Shown piece by piece: positions 1 through 10,169 of a stretch of 64,000 bases of DNA (position 1 is its first letter; each line of letters starts with the position of its first letter). A model generated the notes under the pieces. It had not been told where the DNA came from and did no database searches. It was given only the letters and a program-made list of their open reading frames with translations. This DNA is from Macrostomum hystrix. Lineage: Eukaryota; Platyhelminthes; Macrostomidae. The translations under genes and the position numbers were made by a program. Location: assembly GCA_950097015.1 (NCBI GenBank), contig CATNEN010000003.1, positions 2,541,001-2,605,000 of the forward strand, given 5' to 3'.

Positions 1-189
1 TCTTCGGAAATGAAAAAGTTTTTTGTTTGTATCATTCGAAAGAAACATTCTGCTTGACTTTGATTTTAATTTTAATCACTTTTTTCTTCCTTACTAGCAG
101 CCTTCATAGAGACAAATAGATATGGCTTTTAGTTGAATTTTTTAGTTTTTTGTTTCGATTTATTGTGAATTTGCTTCAAAGCTTCATAA

Positions 190-470
190 AATTAATGGAG
201 GATTTCGTAGTCTTTGTTGTTAGAGCTTCGGACCTTCAACACTAGAAGGACGAAACGGGGGGATTTCAAATAGCCACATTTTGCCTTTTTATTCAACCAA
301 TCGCCATGAAAATCCAGAACACGGGTTTTCCGCTCTATCCGATGAAACAACTTCCTGACTCTCAAGACATCGGCATCGTCCAGATATTCAACGATTCTCG
401 TCGGGGTGTCCGGTGACAAATAATTGTGCTGATTATCCTTATTCTTATTATACTGAGTCATCACAGTGAG
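190..470 (-). repeat. Dispersed repeat R1, copy a (coding-like)
   Basis: Read on the minus strand this gives a 90-codon open frame with the motif TRIVEYLDDADVLRVRKLF. A related motif, TRITEYLNNAHVGRIRKLV, occurs on the minus strand at 5000-5222, and other pieces of the same element occur at 585-700 and near 7620-7690. Resemblance at both DNA and peptide level in several places indicates an old dispersed element rather than a host gene. The family is not recognised. Confidence 0.4.
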
Positions 471-494
471 AGACCGTTTTTACAAGCTTTTAAA

Positions 495-880
495 AAGGTT
501 GTAGCCTTGTGCTTACAGCGTCAGACTCACTACTTGAAGGTCGGGGGTTCGATTCCCGACTCCGCTGTAGCTCCGCGGAAAAATGTCGTTTCCGATGATG
601 CAATATCACGAAATTTGGTCATTCGGTTTGGGGAACAAACGTGAATCAGGCAGGCAAACACTTTCAAAGAAGTGTTTCAAATACGTGGTTTTTTTACTGC
701 TAAGCGAGAGGTCGCGAGTTCGTTCTCAGGCCAGAGAAATCGACTTGGATCCCTTGGGTAGGACAATTAATTGTCAACCAGCTGTTAAACTGGTTACTAG
801 CATTCGCTGAGATAGATATTAAGGTATCTTTAGTGGCCTCTAGTCCATGGACTGAACAGCTGTACCTGTCATTCACAATC
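495..880 (+). repeat. tRNA-derived SINE-1, diverged and interrupted
   Basis: The head GGTTGTAGCCTTGTG starts near 497 and is followed by a clear polymerase III box B, GGGGGTTCGATTCCC, near 543. The conserved SINE tail AGTCCATGGACTGAACAGC is at about 842-862. The middle is replaced by a fragment of repeat R1 (585-700, containing GGTCATTCGGTTTGGG). Seven more copies of this SINE family lie in the window. Confidence 0.6.
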
Positions 881-1350
881 TTTTAATCGAAAAATGCACT
901 TTAGCTGTTGATTATTCGAGAATAGAAAGTGTGTTAATATATTAACTGCAACACTAACTATGTGTTTGTTTTTTGTGTGAAGAATGACTTGAAAAAAAGT
1001 TTCTTTCTTCACTTTGTTAGAAATTTAGTTCATGTCTAATTTAATTTAATTTTAATTTAATTTAAGTGTGCGGAACGTGATACTAGTATCTTATCACGTG
1101 AATACAATACATTTAAAAAAACGTGCTCAACAAGTGCTCAAACAATCCAGATATTCAGACATGATTTGAGTCTTGCTGCTATCAGTTGACTTGTCTAGCT
1201 TGCTGATTATCGGGGTCAGTCGGTGCCAAAAAAGTAGTTCTCACGCGATCGTTGCGTCTCAAGCCACCCCTTTAATAGGTGAGGGCTAAAATATATAATA
1301 TGCCGTATGAAGGTCAAAGTACTGTCTGTGATGCTTTCGGCTTTCATAAA
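881..1350. other. No gene seen
   Basis: AT-rich single-copy sequence with a short TTTAATTTAA-type low-complexity run near 1040-1065. I see no coding frame, RNA gene or element end. Confidence 0.5.
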
Positions 1351-1352
1351 CC

Positions 1353-1556
1353 ATTCAGGGTGATGTCGTTGAAGAATTCAGGGTGATGTCGTTGAAGCAT
1401 TCAGCGAGATGTCATTGAACCATTCAGGGTGATGTCGTTGAAGCATTCAGCGAGATGTCGTTGAAGCATTCAGGGTGATGTCGTTGAAGCATTCAGGGTG
1501 ATGTCGTTGAAGGATTCAGGCAGCTGTCGTTGAAGCATTCAGGGTGATGTCATTAA
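1353..1556. repeat. 23-bp minisatellite
   Basis: About nine copies of a 23-bp unit, ATTCAGGGTGATGTCGTTGA plus AGC, with the GGGTG/GCGAG alternatives intermixed. The array stops at the downstream end of the minus-strand open frame at 1553-1921. Confidence 0.9.
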
Positions 1557-1921
1557 ATAAAGGCTCCAGCATTCTTGAAGTTTGGCAGTGCCATGTTGAA
1601 TCCATAGTTGCTGAAGCCTCCACTGTTAAGTGCAACACGAGGCGCACAAAATGACATCCTGATAGTCGGAGAACCAAAGTTGTCGATATGGCCGTTAGCG
1701 GCAGGACAAACTGAAAAAAATTTACAAATCAAGCTTACAAAACAACCACTGCTACTAAACGAAGCAATTTTATTGCTTAAAGGCAGAATTTGGTCCTGTG
1801 TTGTAAAATAGGATTTTCCTGCCGTTGGGAGAGAAACGTGCAGCTTCAGCTTCATCGGATCGTTCAGTGAGACACAGCTTTCATTGCGCAGACACAGATT
1901 AGCTGCATTCATTGCGAGCAT
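1553..1921 (-). CDS. Possible terminal exon, unrecognised protein
   Basis: A 122-codon minus-strand frame ending in TAA. It has several cysteines (LCLRNESCVSL, then SVCPAANG and MSFCAPRV) and a Gly/Asn/Phe-rich C-terminus (LNSGGFSNYGFNMALPNF). The composition looks like a secreted or lectin-like domain, but I match it to no family. The first Met may not be the start, because a possible acceptor (AATGCAG followed by CTAATCTG) lies near the 5' end, so this could be a 3'-terminal exon. The companion exon was not found. It may equally be a pseudogene or chance. Confidence 0.3.
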   Translation of the reverse strand: MLAMNAANLCLRNESCVSLNDPMKLKLHVSLPTAGKSYFTTQDQILPLSNKIASFSSSGCFVSLICKFFSVCPAANGHIDNFGSPTIRMSFCAPRVALNSGGFSNYGFNMALPNFKNAGAFI

Positions 1922-2119
1922 TGAAATTCGGCAAAAATCTAATTTGTGGATTCGTGGAAGGCTGTTGTATCAAAACGAAATTTAATTATTTTTATTTAGG
2001 TAAAGCAAAGCTCAATATTATGGATCCGTACCACTTGTTCTTAAACTTACGTGCAACCCGGTAGCTCCTCTAATTTGATCAGGAGATATAATCCTGGGAT
2101 TTTAAAAGCCAAGGCTTAG

Positions 2120-2866
2120 GAAGATGGTGTCCACGGACAGTCAAGACTCAAGAAGATGCTGTCCTTGCATGGACAGCCATCCTTGGACAGGACTCAGGAA
2201 CATGGTGTCTTTCGACATTCAATACTCAGGAGATGGTTCCTTGGACAGTTACGACTAAAGTAGATAGTGTCCTTGGACAGCCAAGAATCAGGACAATGAA
2301 GTCCTTGGACAGTCAATACTCAGGTAGATAGTGTCCTTATACAGTCAATACTCAGGTAGATAGTATCCTTGGACAGCTAAGACTCAGTTAAATAGTGTCG
2401 TTGGATAGTTAAGACTCAGGTAGATGGTGTCCTTGGACAGCTAAGACTCAGGTAGATAGTGTCCTTGTACAGCTAAGACTCAGGTAGATAGTGTCCTTGG
2501 ACAGCTAAGACTCAGGTAGATAGTGTCCTTGGACAGCTAAGACTCAGGTAGATAGTGTCCTTGGACAGCTAAGACTCAGGTAGATAGTGTCCTTGGACAG
2601 CTAAGACTCAGGTAGATAGTGTCCTTGGACAGCTAAGACTCAGGTAGATAGTGTCCTTGGACAGCTAAGACTCAGGTAGATAGTGTCCTTGGACAGCTAA
2701 GACTCAGGTAGATAGTGTCCTTGGACAGCTAAGACTCAGGTAGATAGTGTCCTTGGACAGCTAAGACTCAGGTAGATAGTGTTTTTGGACAGTCAATACT
2801 CAGGTAGATAGTGTCCTTGGAAAGTTTAGACTCAGTTAGACAGTGTCCTTGGACAGCTAAGAATCG
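2120..2866. repeat. 32-bp minisatellite
   Basis: Unit of 32 bp reading GTGTCCTTGGACAGCTAAGA then CTCAGGTAGATA. Copies at about 2400-2790 are nearly identical, while those toward 2120 and 2860 are diverged (AGTCAAGACTCAAGAAGATG, AGTTTAGACTCAG). A homogenised centre with decayed edges is typical of unequal exchange. Confidence 0.9.
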
Positions 2867-3241
2867 GGAAGAACCTTTTTTAATAGAAAACTGCAATAAT
2901 TCAAAATACAATTGCTTCAATTGCATATTTATTTACATGCATAGAAACGTAATTGGCATCCGTGTCTGTCTCGTCAACCCAGCAGCTACGACCTCTACCT
3001 AGACTACTAAAATATTTTCACACGGCCTTCTTACGATCTACTAGCTATCTGATTGTAAAATTCCGCATTTCCGCTATGGGCACCCGTATTCAGCTTATCA
3101 AGGTGTATTTGTATCTGCCCTACTCAAAGTGAATGCTCACCTGGATTAACATTAGACAGTATAAGCAAAGATAAGGCATAAAATGGTGTTGTTTCCTAAA
3201 ACTGTTATCTGATATGTCTGAAATCCAGGTACTCCTAAATT
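2867..3241. other. 5' flank of fibrinogen-related gene 1
   Basis: Single-copy AT-rich sequence between the minisatellite and the candidate TATA box at 3245. No coding frame is supported. Confidence 0.4.
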
Positions 3242-3244
3242 GTC

Positions 3245-3250
3245 TATAAG
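3245..3250 (+). promoter_or_regulatory. Candidate TATA box, fibrinogen-related gene 1
   Basis: TATAAG lies 92 bp upstream of the ATG at 3342, giving a plausible short 5' UTR. The evidence is position and motif only. Confidence 0.35.
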
Positions 3251-3341
3251 AGCAGTTTATCTCACGCGTCAGGGTCCCAAGCCTAGACCAAGGTGACTAC
3301 AAGACTTAAGGAAAACGGATTCTCTCTGGCCAAGCGCAGGC

Positions 3342-4727
3342 ATGAAGCTCACTGCAGCAATGATCGCTGCTGTTATTCTGGTTTTGGTTGGCACTGCGAC
3401 TGCCCGCAGTTCGAGTACTTCTATTTCTAAGCCGAGACTCATTTTTGAAAGAGTTTGCGATCCGCTCAGCTACAATGGACTCTACCTGAAGCATCAACTG
3501 TCGCTGCCTCTTCGAATCGACCGTTACGCAGCCAATTTTCAGTTGCTGGCAATTCAAGCCGTGACTGACATAGCTTTTCTTAACTCAATCCAAGAATCCA
3601 AGATTCAAGTCATGGTGCAGCTGTTGAGACAGCCAGGACGGGCGGACCTGATCTTCCTGTGCCCGACCTTCTCCCGCTGTCAGCAGCTCAAGGAGGCCAT
3701 CGAGAGCAATCCGGAGGCTGTCTGGCGCTCCGTCCAGTTCTCCATGACTGGCAGGATCGGCAGCCAGAAGGTTTTGTTCGAAGCTCTCCGTACCGAAAAC
3801 CTGCCATCGTTCGTGTGTGACCCGAGCAGGTGGGTCGTGTTCCAGAGACGGTTGGACGGCAACCTGTCGTTCGCGCAGAACTGGGACGCCTACGTCAACG
3901 GTTTCGGCAGCCCGGACTCCAACTATTGGATGGGTGAGAAATTTCTTTGATTCCATCCTTCTTAGAGTCATGTTAAAACTTTGTACTTTTATCTTGGATA
4001 GTTAAGAAAATTCTACTATAATTTAAGGCCATCAAAAGACTGGTTGTAGTTGTAGCAGTCACAGACTGTCTATGGTAACATCTAACATAGATAACATCTA
4101 ACTAGCGATACAGTTTTTTATTTTTTAATTGAACGCATTGAAAAAGCCACATTATATTGCCTATGTAAGCACGTTAAAAAGGGTATGTAGGGTATGAAAG
4201 GGTATAGAAATTTAAAACAGACTTGTCATCAGCTCGATTAATGGTTCACCCAGGAACCTTAATCAACACACATTCTAGGTCTAGATCGGCTGTTTCGAGC
4301 AACAGCTACTGGCGCAAAGTCTAACTACCCAGAAACCTCCAGATGCCGACTACGGGTCGAGCTGCAAGACTTCAGCGGCAGGAACTACTGGGGCGAGTAC
4401 GGCATGTTCCAGGTACTGGATCCGGGACAGAACTACCGCCTGAGACTCGGCAAAGTGGTTGCTGGCTCACAGCTCCAAAATTTCGTGGAAACCCACTCGG
4501 AGAAGCAATTTAGTACATTCGACCGCGACAACGATGAAAATAGCGGGTCCTGCTCTCAGTTTTTTGGCTACGGTGGATGGTGGTACAGTAGTTGTCACAC
4601 AGTCAACCTGAACGGTGCCTATCTTACTGATATGAGCATCACAGAGAGCCCAATCTATGCTTCCTTCAATTCAGGTGGCAAATTACATATCGTGGTAAAG
4701 AAATCGATAATGAGCTACAAATGCTGA
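3342..4727 (+). CDS. Secreted fibrinogen-related protein 1 (two exons)
   Basis: Exons 3342-3933 and 4279-4727 join in phase 1 across GTGAG...CTAG to give 346 aa. Residues 1-22 are a signal peptide (MKLTAAMIAAVILVLVGTAT). About 85 residues of unrecognised N-terminal sequence follow (VCDPLSYNGLYLKHQLSLPL). From about residue 107 comes a fibrinogen C-terminal domain: SRCQQLKEAI...FVCDPSRW is the first Cys pair, then VVFQRRLDGNLSF, the calcium loop STFDRDND, and GYGGWWYSSCH...NLNGAY with the second Cys pair. Members of this family bind acetylated sugars or microbial surfaces (ficolins, tachylectins, molluscan FREPs). There is no collagen, Ig or coiled-coil segment. A paralogue follows at 6491. 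The family call is secure; the ligand and immune role are inference. Start choice: the context CAAGCGCAGGC before ATG is shared with the paralogue. Confidence 0.9.
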
Positions 4728-4999
4728 CTTATAGTTGACTAGCTGAATATGTTAGTCTATATGCCAGGATATTTTTACCAACTATTTCAGCTCAAAGAAC
4801 CATAGAGCAATGTCACCTGCCAAAATATAGCTGCATATTGTGACGCGTAATTACAAAACGCTACAGCGCAGCAACATTGAAATTCGTGTCTAATTTGGGT
4901 TTTTTATTTGTAAAGTGTTGATTGAAAAGGAAAATGAAAACAAACAAACAAAAGGATATATTAAGGACATGCAAGGACAATGCCTATCTATAGTAGTCC

Positions 5000-5222
5000 C
5001 TAGCTGAAGGTTAACAGTAAAATTACCACGCAATTTTTTCCGCTTGGTATTTCAAAAGCCGACTGCTTTACTTCACGATAGCTCCCAAACCGAATGACCG
5101 ATTTTCGTGAAATTCCACTATATAGGTCCACATTTTCCTGAACAAGCTTTCTAATCCGTCCTACATGAGCATTGTTGAGATATTCAGTGATTCTTGTTGA
5201 AGACCCTGTTGACACGGACAAC
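5000..5222 (-). repeat. Dispersed repeat R1, copy b
   Basis: The minus strand reads TRITEYLNNAHVGRIRKLV, then VIRFGSYREVKQSAFEIPSG and CVVILLL. At DNA level the segment TCACGAAAATCGGTCATTCG matches 610-640 on the plus strand, and the first half resembles 380-430. The family is not recognised; it is probably the remnant of a mobile element. Confidence 0.4.
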
Positions 5223-5344
5223 TAACACTGCCCTGTATTAACCTCTGTGGCCAATCCAGATGGATTTATTAATATAATAATTCCACAATATAACCAATAC
5301 AATATAGCAACAATGATAGCCAATATACGATATATATATATATA

Positions 5345-5963
5345 CTCAGCAACAGCTAAACCCCCCCCAACTCACGCTGTCACACGGGCACAAAAGTTAA
5401 GCAATGTCTTTAATTCTAGTCTCAGTATCGTATGTAGGAACCACGAGCATGCAAAAGTGCCGTGACTCGTCGTGGCATCCTGATCACCAGCCGGTTGATG
5501 AACTCTTGGGGCAGCTGCTGCCAGGCATTCAGCACCGCCAGTCGCAACTGTTCAGCATTCTGTGGGGCATCCCGCTGAACTCTTCGCTTTACAAAGTCCC
5601 AGACATGCTCGATGGGGTTCATGTCTGGAGACTTTGACGGCCAGTTCAATGTGCGAATGCCGAGCTGCTCCTTCAGCAGCTGCACGTGTGCTGCTCGATG
5701 TGGCGCAGCGTTGTCTTCTTGAAGCATGCAGTTCTGCGGGCCGCCATAGGTTGTCGTAGCAAATGGCAGAAACTGCTGTTGAGTTGAGTTGAGTTGAGTT
5801 GACTTGAGTTTAGTTGCGCCACCCCCTCCCCAAATCCCCCATGCCGCACTTTGCGCTCGCGTCTGGCGGCGGCAGCCTTCACACATTTCTGAGTCACCGA
5901 TGGCATACAAAACTTTTGGGCCGTGTGACAGCGTGAGTTGGGGGGGGGGTTAGCTGTTGCTGA
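5345..5963 (-). mobile_element. Internally deleted Tc1-type (DD34E) DNA transposon
   Basis: Terminal inverted repeats of about 54 bp lie at 5345-5398 and 5911-5963, beginning CTCAGCAACAGCTAA and including the C8 and G10 runs and CTCACGCTGTCACACGG. They are flanked by TA on both sides (5343-5344, 5964-5965), the target duplication of the Tc1/mariner superfamily. Only 619 bp remain. The minus strand from about 5740 down to the stop at 5422 encodes the transposase C-terminus: MLQEDNAAPHR, then NWPSKSPDMNPIEHVWDFVK and VIRMPRRVTALLHARGSY. The last two catalytic acids (D of EDN, E of PIEHVW) are separated by 34 residues, the Tc1 signature. The N-terminal DNA-binding region and first catalytic Asp are missing, and a GTTGA microsatellite (about 5779-5808) sits at the deletion. 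The copy is non-autonomous but could be mobilised in trans. Confidence 0.85.
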
Positions 5964-5965
5964 GT

Positions 5966-6460
5966 ATATACAGCTGCTAGTGGAAAAGGTTTCATTCCAT
6001 TTTCATGCCTCATTAAGTACAATTATTATCGCCTTGAAGACTCTAGTTAGTAATACCTTAAAAAGTATAGTTTGTAGCCAAAAATTCAAACAAAACAAAT
6101 TATGAAAAACAGACTTACAGAGAAAGTAAATAACACTTGAGGTCGCTGTAGCATTGGCATTGAGACAGATTGAGACCGATGTACATTGAGCAAAGAATAA
6201 TAAAATGGTGGAGGCCATTGCACCAGACAGTAGGGGTTGGCGCTAAAGGGCCGGTAAAAATCGATAATTGGCTGTTCAGGGCTGGCTGGCTTATCTGATT
6301 GCTAAATAATTACGTAATTAAGTAATTCATCAGCGGCTAATGGAAGCGATGGTTGAGGTGGTGGGCAAAAATGATTCACATAGCCCATGATTAAGCGATT
6401 TTCACCTCTGTTTTCGGTGATGTCGTCATGTGCTCTTTGCTCAAATACACAGATATTTCA
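5966..6460. other. Intergenic, no gene seen
   Basis: AT-rich single-copy sequence between the Tc1-type remnant and the TATA run of the second fibrinogen-related gene. No supported coding frame. Confidence 0.4.
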
Positions 6461-6471
6461 TATATATATAT
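6461..6471 (+). promoter_or_regulatory. Candidate TATA box, fibrinogen-related gene 2
   Basis: An 11-bp TATATATATAT run lies 20 bp upstream of ATG 6491 and 65 bp upstream of ATG 6536. If it positions transcription about 30 bp downstream, the leader to 6491 would be almost absent, which slightly favours 6536. Confidence 0.4.
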
Positions 6472-6490
6472 AGCTCACCCAAGCGCAAAC

Positions 6491-8181
6491 ATGTTCGTTC
6501 AATTTTTCAATTTAATAAAAAGCACAGATTTGACAATGCTGCTTGCAATCGCTGTACTGGTAACGGGAACTCTTAGCTGCATAAATGCTGATGACGTTGT
6601 TACGTGGAAAAATGACACCAACACGGCATCGACTAATGAAATTCCAGCAGCTGTTGAGTTAAAGATCTTATTTGAGAATGTTTGCGACCCTCTCAGCTAC
6701 AATGAACTCTACCTGAAGCATCAACTGTCGCTGCCTCTGCGAATTGAACTGCAAGAATCTTCTTCGGAGTTTCAGCTGCTGGCAGCGTTTGCCATGATCG
6801 ACGACGCCTTACTCAGCCCGGACTCGTTTGTCCAAGTCATGGTGCAGCTGTTGAGACAGCCAGGACGGGCGGACCTGATCTTCCTGTGCCCGACCTTCTC
6901 CCGCTGTCAGCAGCTCAAGGAGGCCATCGAGAGCAATCCGGAGGCTGTCTGGCGCTCCGTCCAGTTCTCGGTGTCTGGCAGGATCGGAGGCCAGACGGCC
7001 CTAGTCGAAGCTCTCCGTACCGAAAACCTGCCATCGTTCGTGTGTGACCCGAGCAGGTGGGTCGTGTTTCAGAGACGGTTGGACGGCAACCTGTCCTTCG
7101 CGCAGAACTGGGACGCCTACGTCAACGGTTTCGGCAGCCCGGACTCCAACTATTGGATGGGTGAGCTATTTAGCAAGTTTTAGTCTTTGTCCTGACGGAA
7201 ACCAAGATTTAACTACAAGAGTTTGTTAAACCAATTGTCACAACTGTAAAATAAGGGGCTGGTTTAAAAGTGCACTTAAGAGCTTACCTCATTCAGCTGG
7301 TTGTCACGTATCGCTCCAAGTCACATTTCTATCGTACAACCCGCTTCATGCACCCACCCCTCCGTGGTCGCTTATGTACATGTGTTAGATGGCAATGGCT
7401 GTTGTCCGTTCCTTGGTTTTAATGGTCAGTTGTAAAAGTGCAATATTTTCAAAAATTAAACTAATTATGGGGCAAGTGGCGGAGTGGTCTAACGCCTTGT
7501 GTCTCACACCAAGGTCCCTGAGCTCGATTACGCGGGGAGGCCACATTTATTTGGGGCGCAGCCGCAGAGAGAGAGAAGGCTTGGGAGCTTGACGTTCAAA
7601 TTTTCTAACATGAAAGCGCCAAGGGTATTTGAATTACCCCTGTTTGTCCAGGGTGGAAACAGCGTTGTCTTTCTACTGCTCATGTTATTATAACTAACAA
7701 ACTCGCAATGAAATCTGCACAAATTTCAGGTCTTGACAGGCTGTTCAAGGCCACCGCTACTGGATCGAAGAGCGACTACCCTGACACCTCGCGTTGCCGA
7801 CTGCGCATCGAGCTGCAGGACTTCAGCAGCAGGAGCTTCTGGGGCGAGTACAGGATGTTCCAGGTGCTGGATCCCGTGCAGAACTACCAGCTGCGGGTTG
7901 GCCATGAGTTGCCGGGGTCCCAGCTAGAGAAATTCGTCGAGACTCACTCCGAGATGCCGTTCAGCACATTCGACCGAGACAATGACAAGCGCATCGGCGA
8001 GTCCTGCGCGCAGATGTTCGGCTACGGCGGATGGTGGTACAGAGCCTGTCACACCGTCAGCCTGAATGGAGCCTACCTTACCAACCAGAGCATTGCCGAC
8101 AGCCCGGCCTACGCTTCGTTTGTCTTCACAGGCGTCTATACACCTGTGAGAAGCTCGGTGATGAAGTTCAGGTGCGGCTGA
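6491..8181 (+). CDS. Secreted fibrinogen-related protein 2 (two exons)
   Basis: Exons 6491-7160 and 7730-8181 join in phase 1 to give 373 aa with the same exon structure as gene 1. The signal peptide core is MLLAIAVLVTGTLSC, with possible starts at ATG 6491 (context CAAGCGCAAAC shared with gene 1) or ATG 6536. The unrecognised N-terminal region contains VCDPLSYNELYLKHQLSLPL. The fibrinogen domain keeps CDPSRWVVFQRRLDGNLSF, STFDRDND, FGYGGWWYRACH and LNGAYL. The 3' part of exon 1 is almost identical to gene 1 at DNA level, whereas exon 2 is clearly diverged (GSQLEKFVETHSEMPF against GSQLQNFVETHSEKQF), which points to gene conversion. The intron holds a SINE-2 copy. An AATAAA follows at 8256. 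Confidence 0.9.
7468..7690 (+). repeat. tRNA-derived SINE-2 in a fibrinogen-related gene intron
   Basis: The tRNA-Ser/Leu-like head GGCGGAGTGGTCTAACGCC (box A) is at about 7479 and a degenerate box B, GGTCCCTGAGCTCGATTAC, at 7513. The body GGGAGGCCACATTTATTTGG, GGGCGCAGCCGC and AGAAGGCTTGGG recurs in the zinc-finger gene intron at 32340-32400. The 3' part (7620-7690) encodes FELP...VVFLLL, resembling the end of repeat R1. Confidence 0.55.
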
Positions 8182-8255
8182 GACAATCCGTGCAGTCGTG
8201 GATTAAAAACTATAGGCTGATTGAAAAATATCACTTTTATTCCCAAAATCTGATA

Positions 8256-8261
8256 AATAAA
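8256..8261 (+). promoter_or_regulatory. Polyadenylation signal, fibrinogen-related gene 2
   Basis: AATAAA lies 75 bp after the TGA stop, within an A-rich stretch. Confidence 0.55.
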
Positions 8262-8379
8262 TATAAAAAATAATCGACTGTTTGATAGATAGGGTTACAT
8301 GAAATTTCGACTTTTTTCTTTGTTTTTCGTCTTTTATAAAGTACAATAGTATATTTTATATAATTTTTTTGTTTTTTCT

Positions 8380-8632
8380 GGTGTTTTCTATAATAATAAT
8401 TAATAATTTTATAATTGATTACACCTGCCCCAATCGGGTCAGACGTGCAGCCGACAGCACTGACAGCATCTGAAGGCTGCGTACAGCTGTTCAGTCCATG
8501 GACTGGGGGGACGCCACACCCACCTTCAATTATCCGATAAAGGACACAAATGGTTCCAGTCGAGTCGGAATCGAACAACCGACCTTCAAGTTGTGAGTCC
8601 GACGCCCTAACCACTAGGCTACAACCTTTCTA
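8380..8632 (-). repeat. SINE-1, full-length copy, minus orientation
   Basis: Reverse complement order: head GGTTGTAGCCTAGTGGTTAG with box A near 8630, then GACTCACAACTTGAAGGTCG, a box B-like GGTTGTTCGATTCC, the body GAGGGTGGGTGT-type segment, CAGTCCATGGACTGAACAGC, and the 3' end GGGGCAGGTGTAATC followed by an ATT-rich tail (8380-8415). This is one of the most complete copies and can serve as the family reference. Confidence 0.75.
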
Positions 8633-8639
8633 TAAGTAG

Positions 8640-9195
8640 TACTTAAAGTAGTTACAAGTAGTACATGTAACATTTTTTCTGTGGATTAAAGTCACGAAAG
8701 AAGGCTTATTTAAAGATTTTTATCTAAGAGGAAATGTGAAAAAATAGGTCGTAGTCTATCGAGGAAAAAAATCAAGATAAGGAAACGAACATTTTAAAAT
8801 TATTTTATTACACATTTTAATGCTTCAATTATGATTATTTTTATCGGGTCAACTGGACACACGCTAAAATATTACTACATTAAAATTCTTTTAAAAAATT
8901 ATGAATTGACATCTCGGTTCTGAAAATCACTCTTATACATCTGTACTAGGTCCAAGAACTAATTAACTTTTAATGCCCAGGATAAAAATATCTAGGCTTT
9001 TGGTACACGACATGTTTCGAAACGAACCATTTTATAGAAGAGTTTACGCAAAATTTCTAACTTGCAGATGCTTATTTAAGCTAGATGTTTACTTCAATTT
9101 ATTTATTTTATTAAACTCAAGTTTTATTCGCTTGTCTTTCATTCCAATCAAACGAACGGGGATTTTGGCTATTTACTATTCTAAAGACTAAAGAT
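8640..9195. other. Intergenic, no gene seen
   Basis: AT-rich single-copy DNA; short open frames here have no family resemblance. Confidence 0.4.
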
Positions 9196-10166
9196 TCGTA
9201 ATTCCAGTGACTTGGGATTACGGTAAATTGGGATTCTAGTGAAATGGGATTCTAGTGACTTGGGATTCTAGTGAATTGGGATTAAAGTAACTTGGGATTC
9301 TAGTGAATCGGGATTCTAGTGAATTGGGATTCTAGTGAATCGGGATTCTAGTGAATTGGGATTCTAGTGAATCGGGATTCTAGTGAATTGGGATTCTAGT
9401 GAATCGGGATTCTAGTGAATTGGGATTCTAGTGAATTGGGATTCTAGTGACTTGGGATTCTAGTAAATTGGGATTCTAGTGACTTGGGATTCTAGTGAAT
9501 TGGGATTAAAGTAACTTGGGATTCTAGTGAATTGGGATTCTAGTGAATCGGGATTCTAGTGAATTGGGATTCTAGTTAATTGGGATTCTAGTGAATCGGG
9601 ATTCTAGTGAATTGGGATTCTAGTGAATTGGGATTCTAGTAAATCGGGATTCTAGTGAATCGGGATTATAGTGAATTGGGATTCTAGTGAATCGGTATTC
9701 TAGTGAATCGGGATTCTAGTGAATCGGGATTCTAGTGAATCGGGATTCTAGTGAATTGGGATTCTAGTGAATCGGGATTCTAGTGAATTGGGATTCTAGT
9801 GAATTGGGATTCTAGTGACTTGGGATTATTTTGAATTGGGATTCTAGTGAATTGGGATTCTAGTGAATTGGGATTAAAGTGAATTGGGATTCTAGTGAAT
9901 TGGGATTCTAGTGAATCGGGATTCTAGTGAATCGGGATTCTAGTGAATCGGGATTCTAGTGAATTGGGATTCTAGTGAATTGGGATTCTAGTGACTTGGG
10001 ATTCTAGTGAATTGGGATTAAAGTGACTTGGGATTATTTTGAATTGGGATTCTAGTGAATTGGGATTCTAGTGAATTGGGATTCTAGTGAATCGGGATTC
10101 TAGTGAATTGGGATTCTAGTGAATCGGGATTCTAGTGAATTGGGATTCTAGGGAATTGTGATGCTA
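9196..10166. repeat. 16-bp minisatellite
   Basis: About 60 copies of GGGATTCTAGTGAATT, with variants GAATCGG, GACTTGG and GGATTAAAGTAACTTG. Variant blocks recur (for example ATTATTTTGAATTGGG near 9826 and 10030), showing that multi-unit segments were duplicated. Confidence 0.95.
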
Positions 10167-10169
10167 GTT

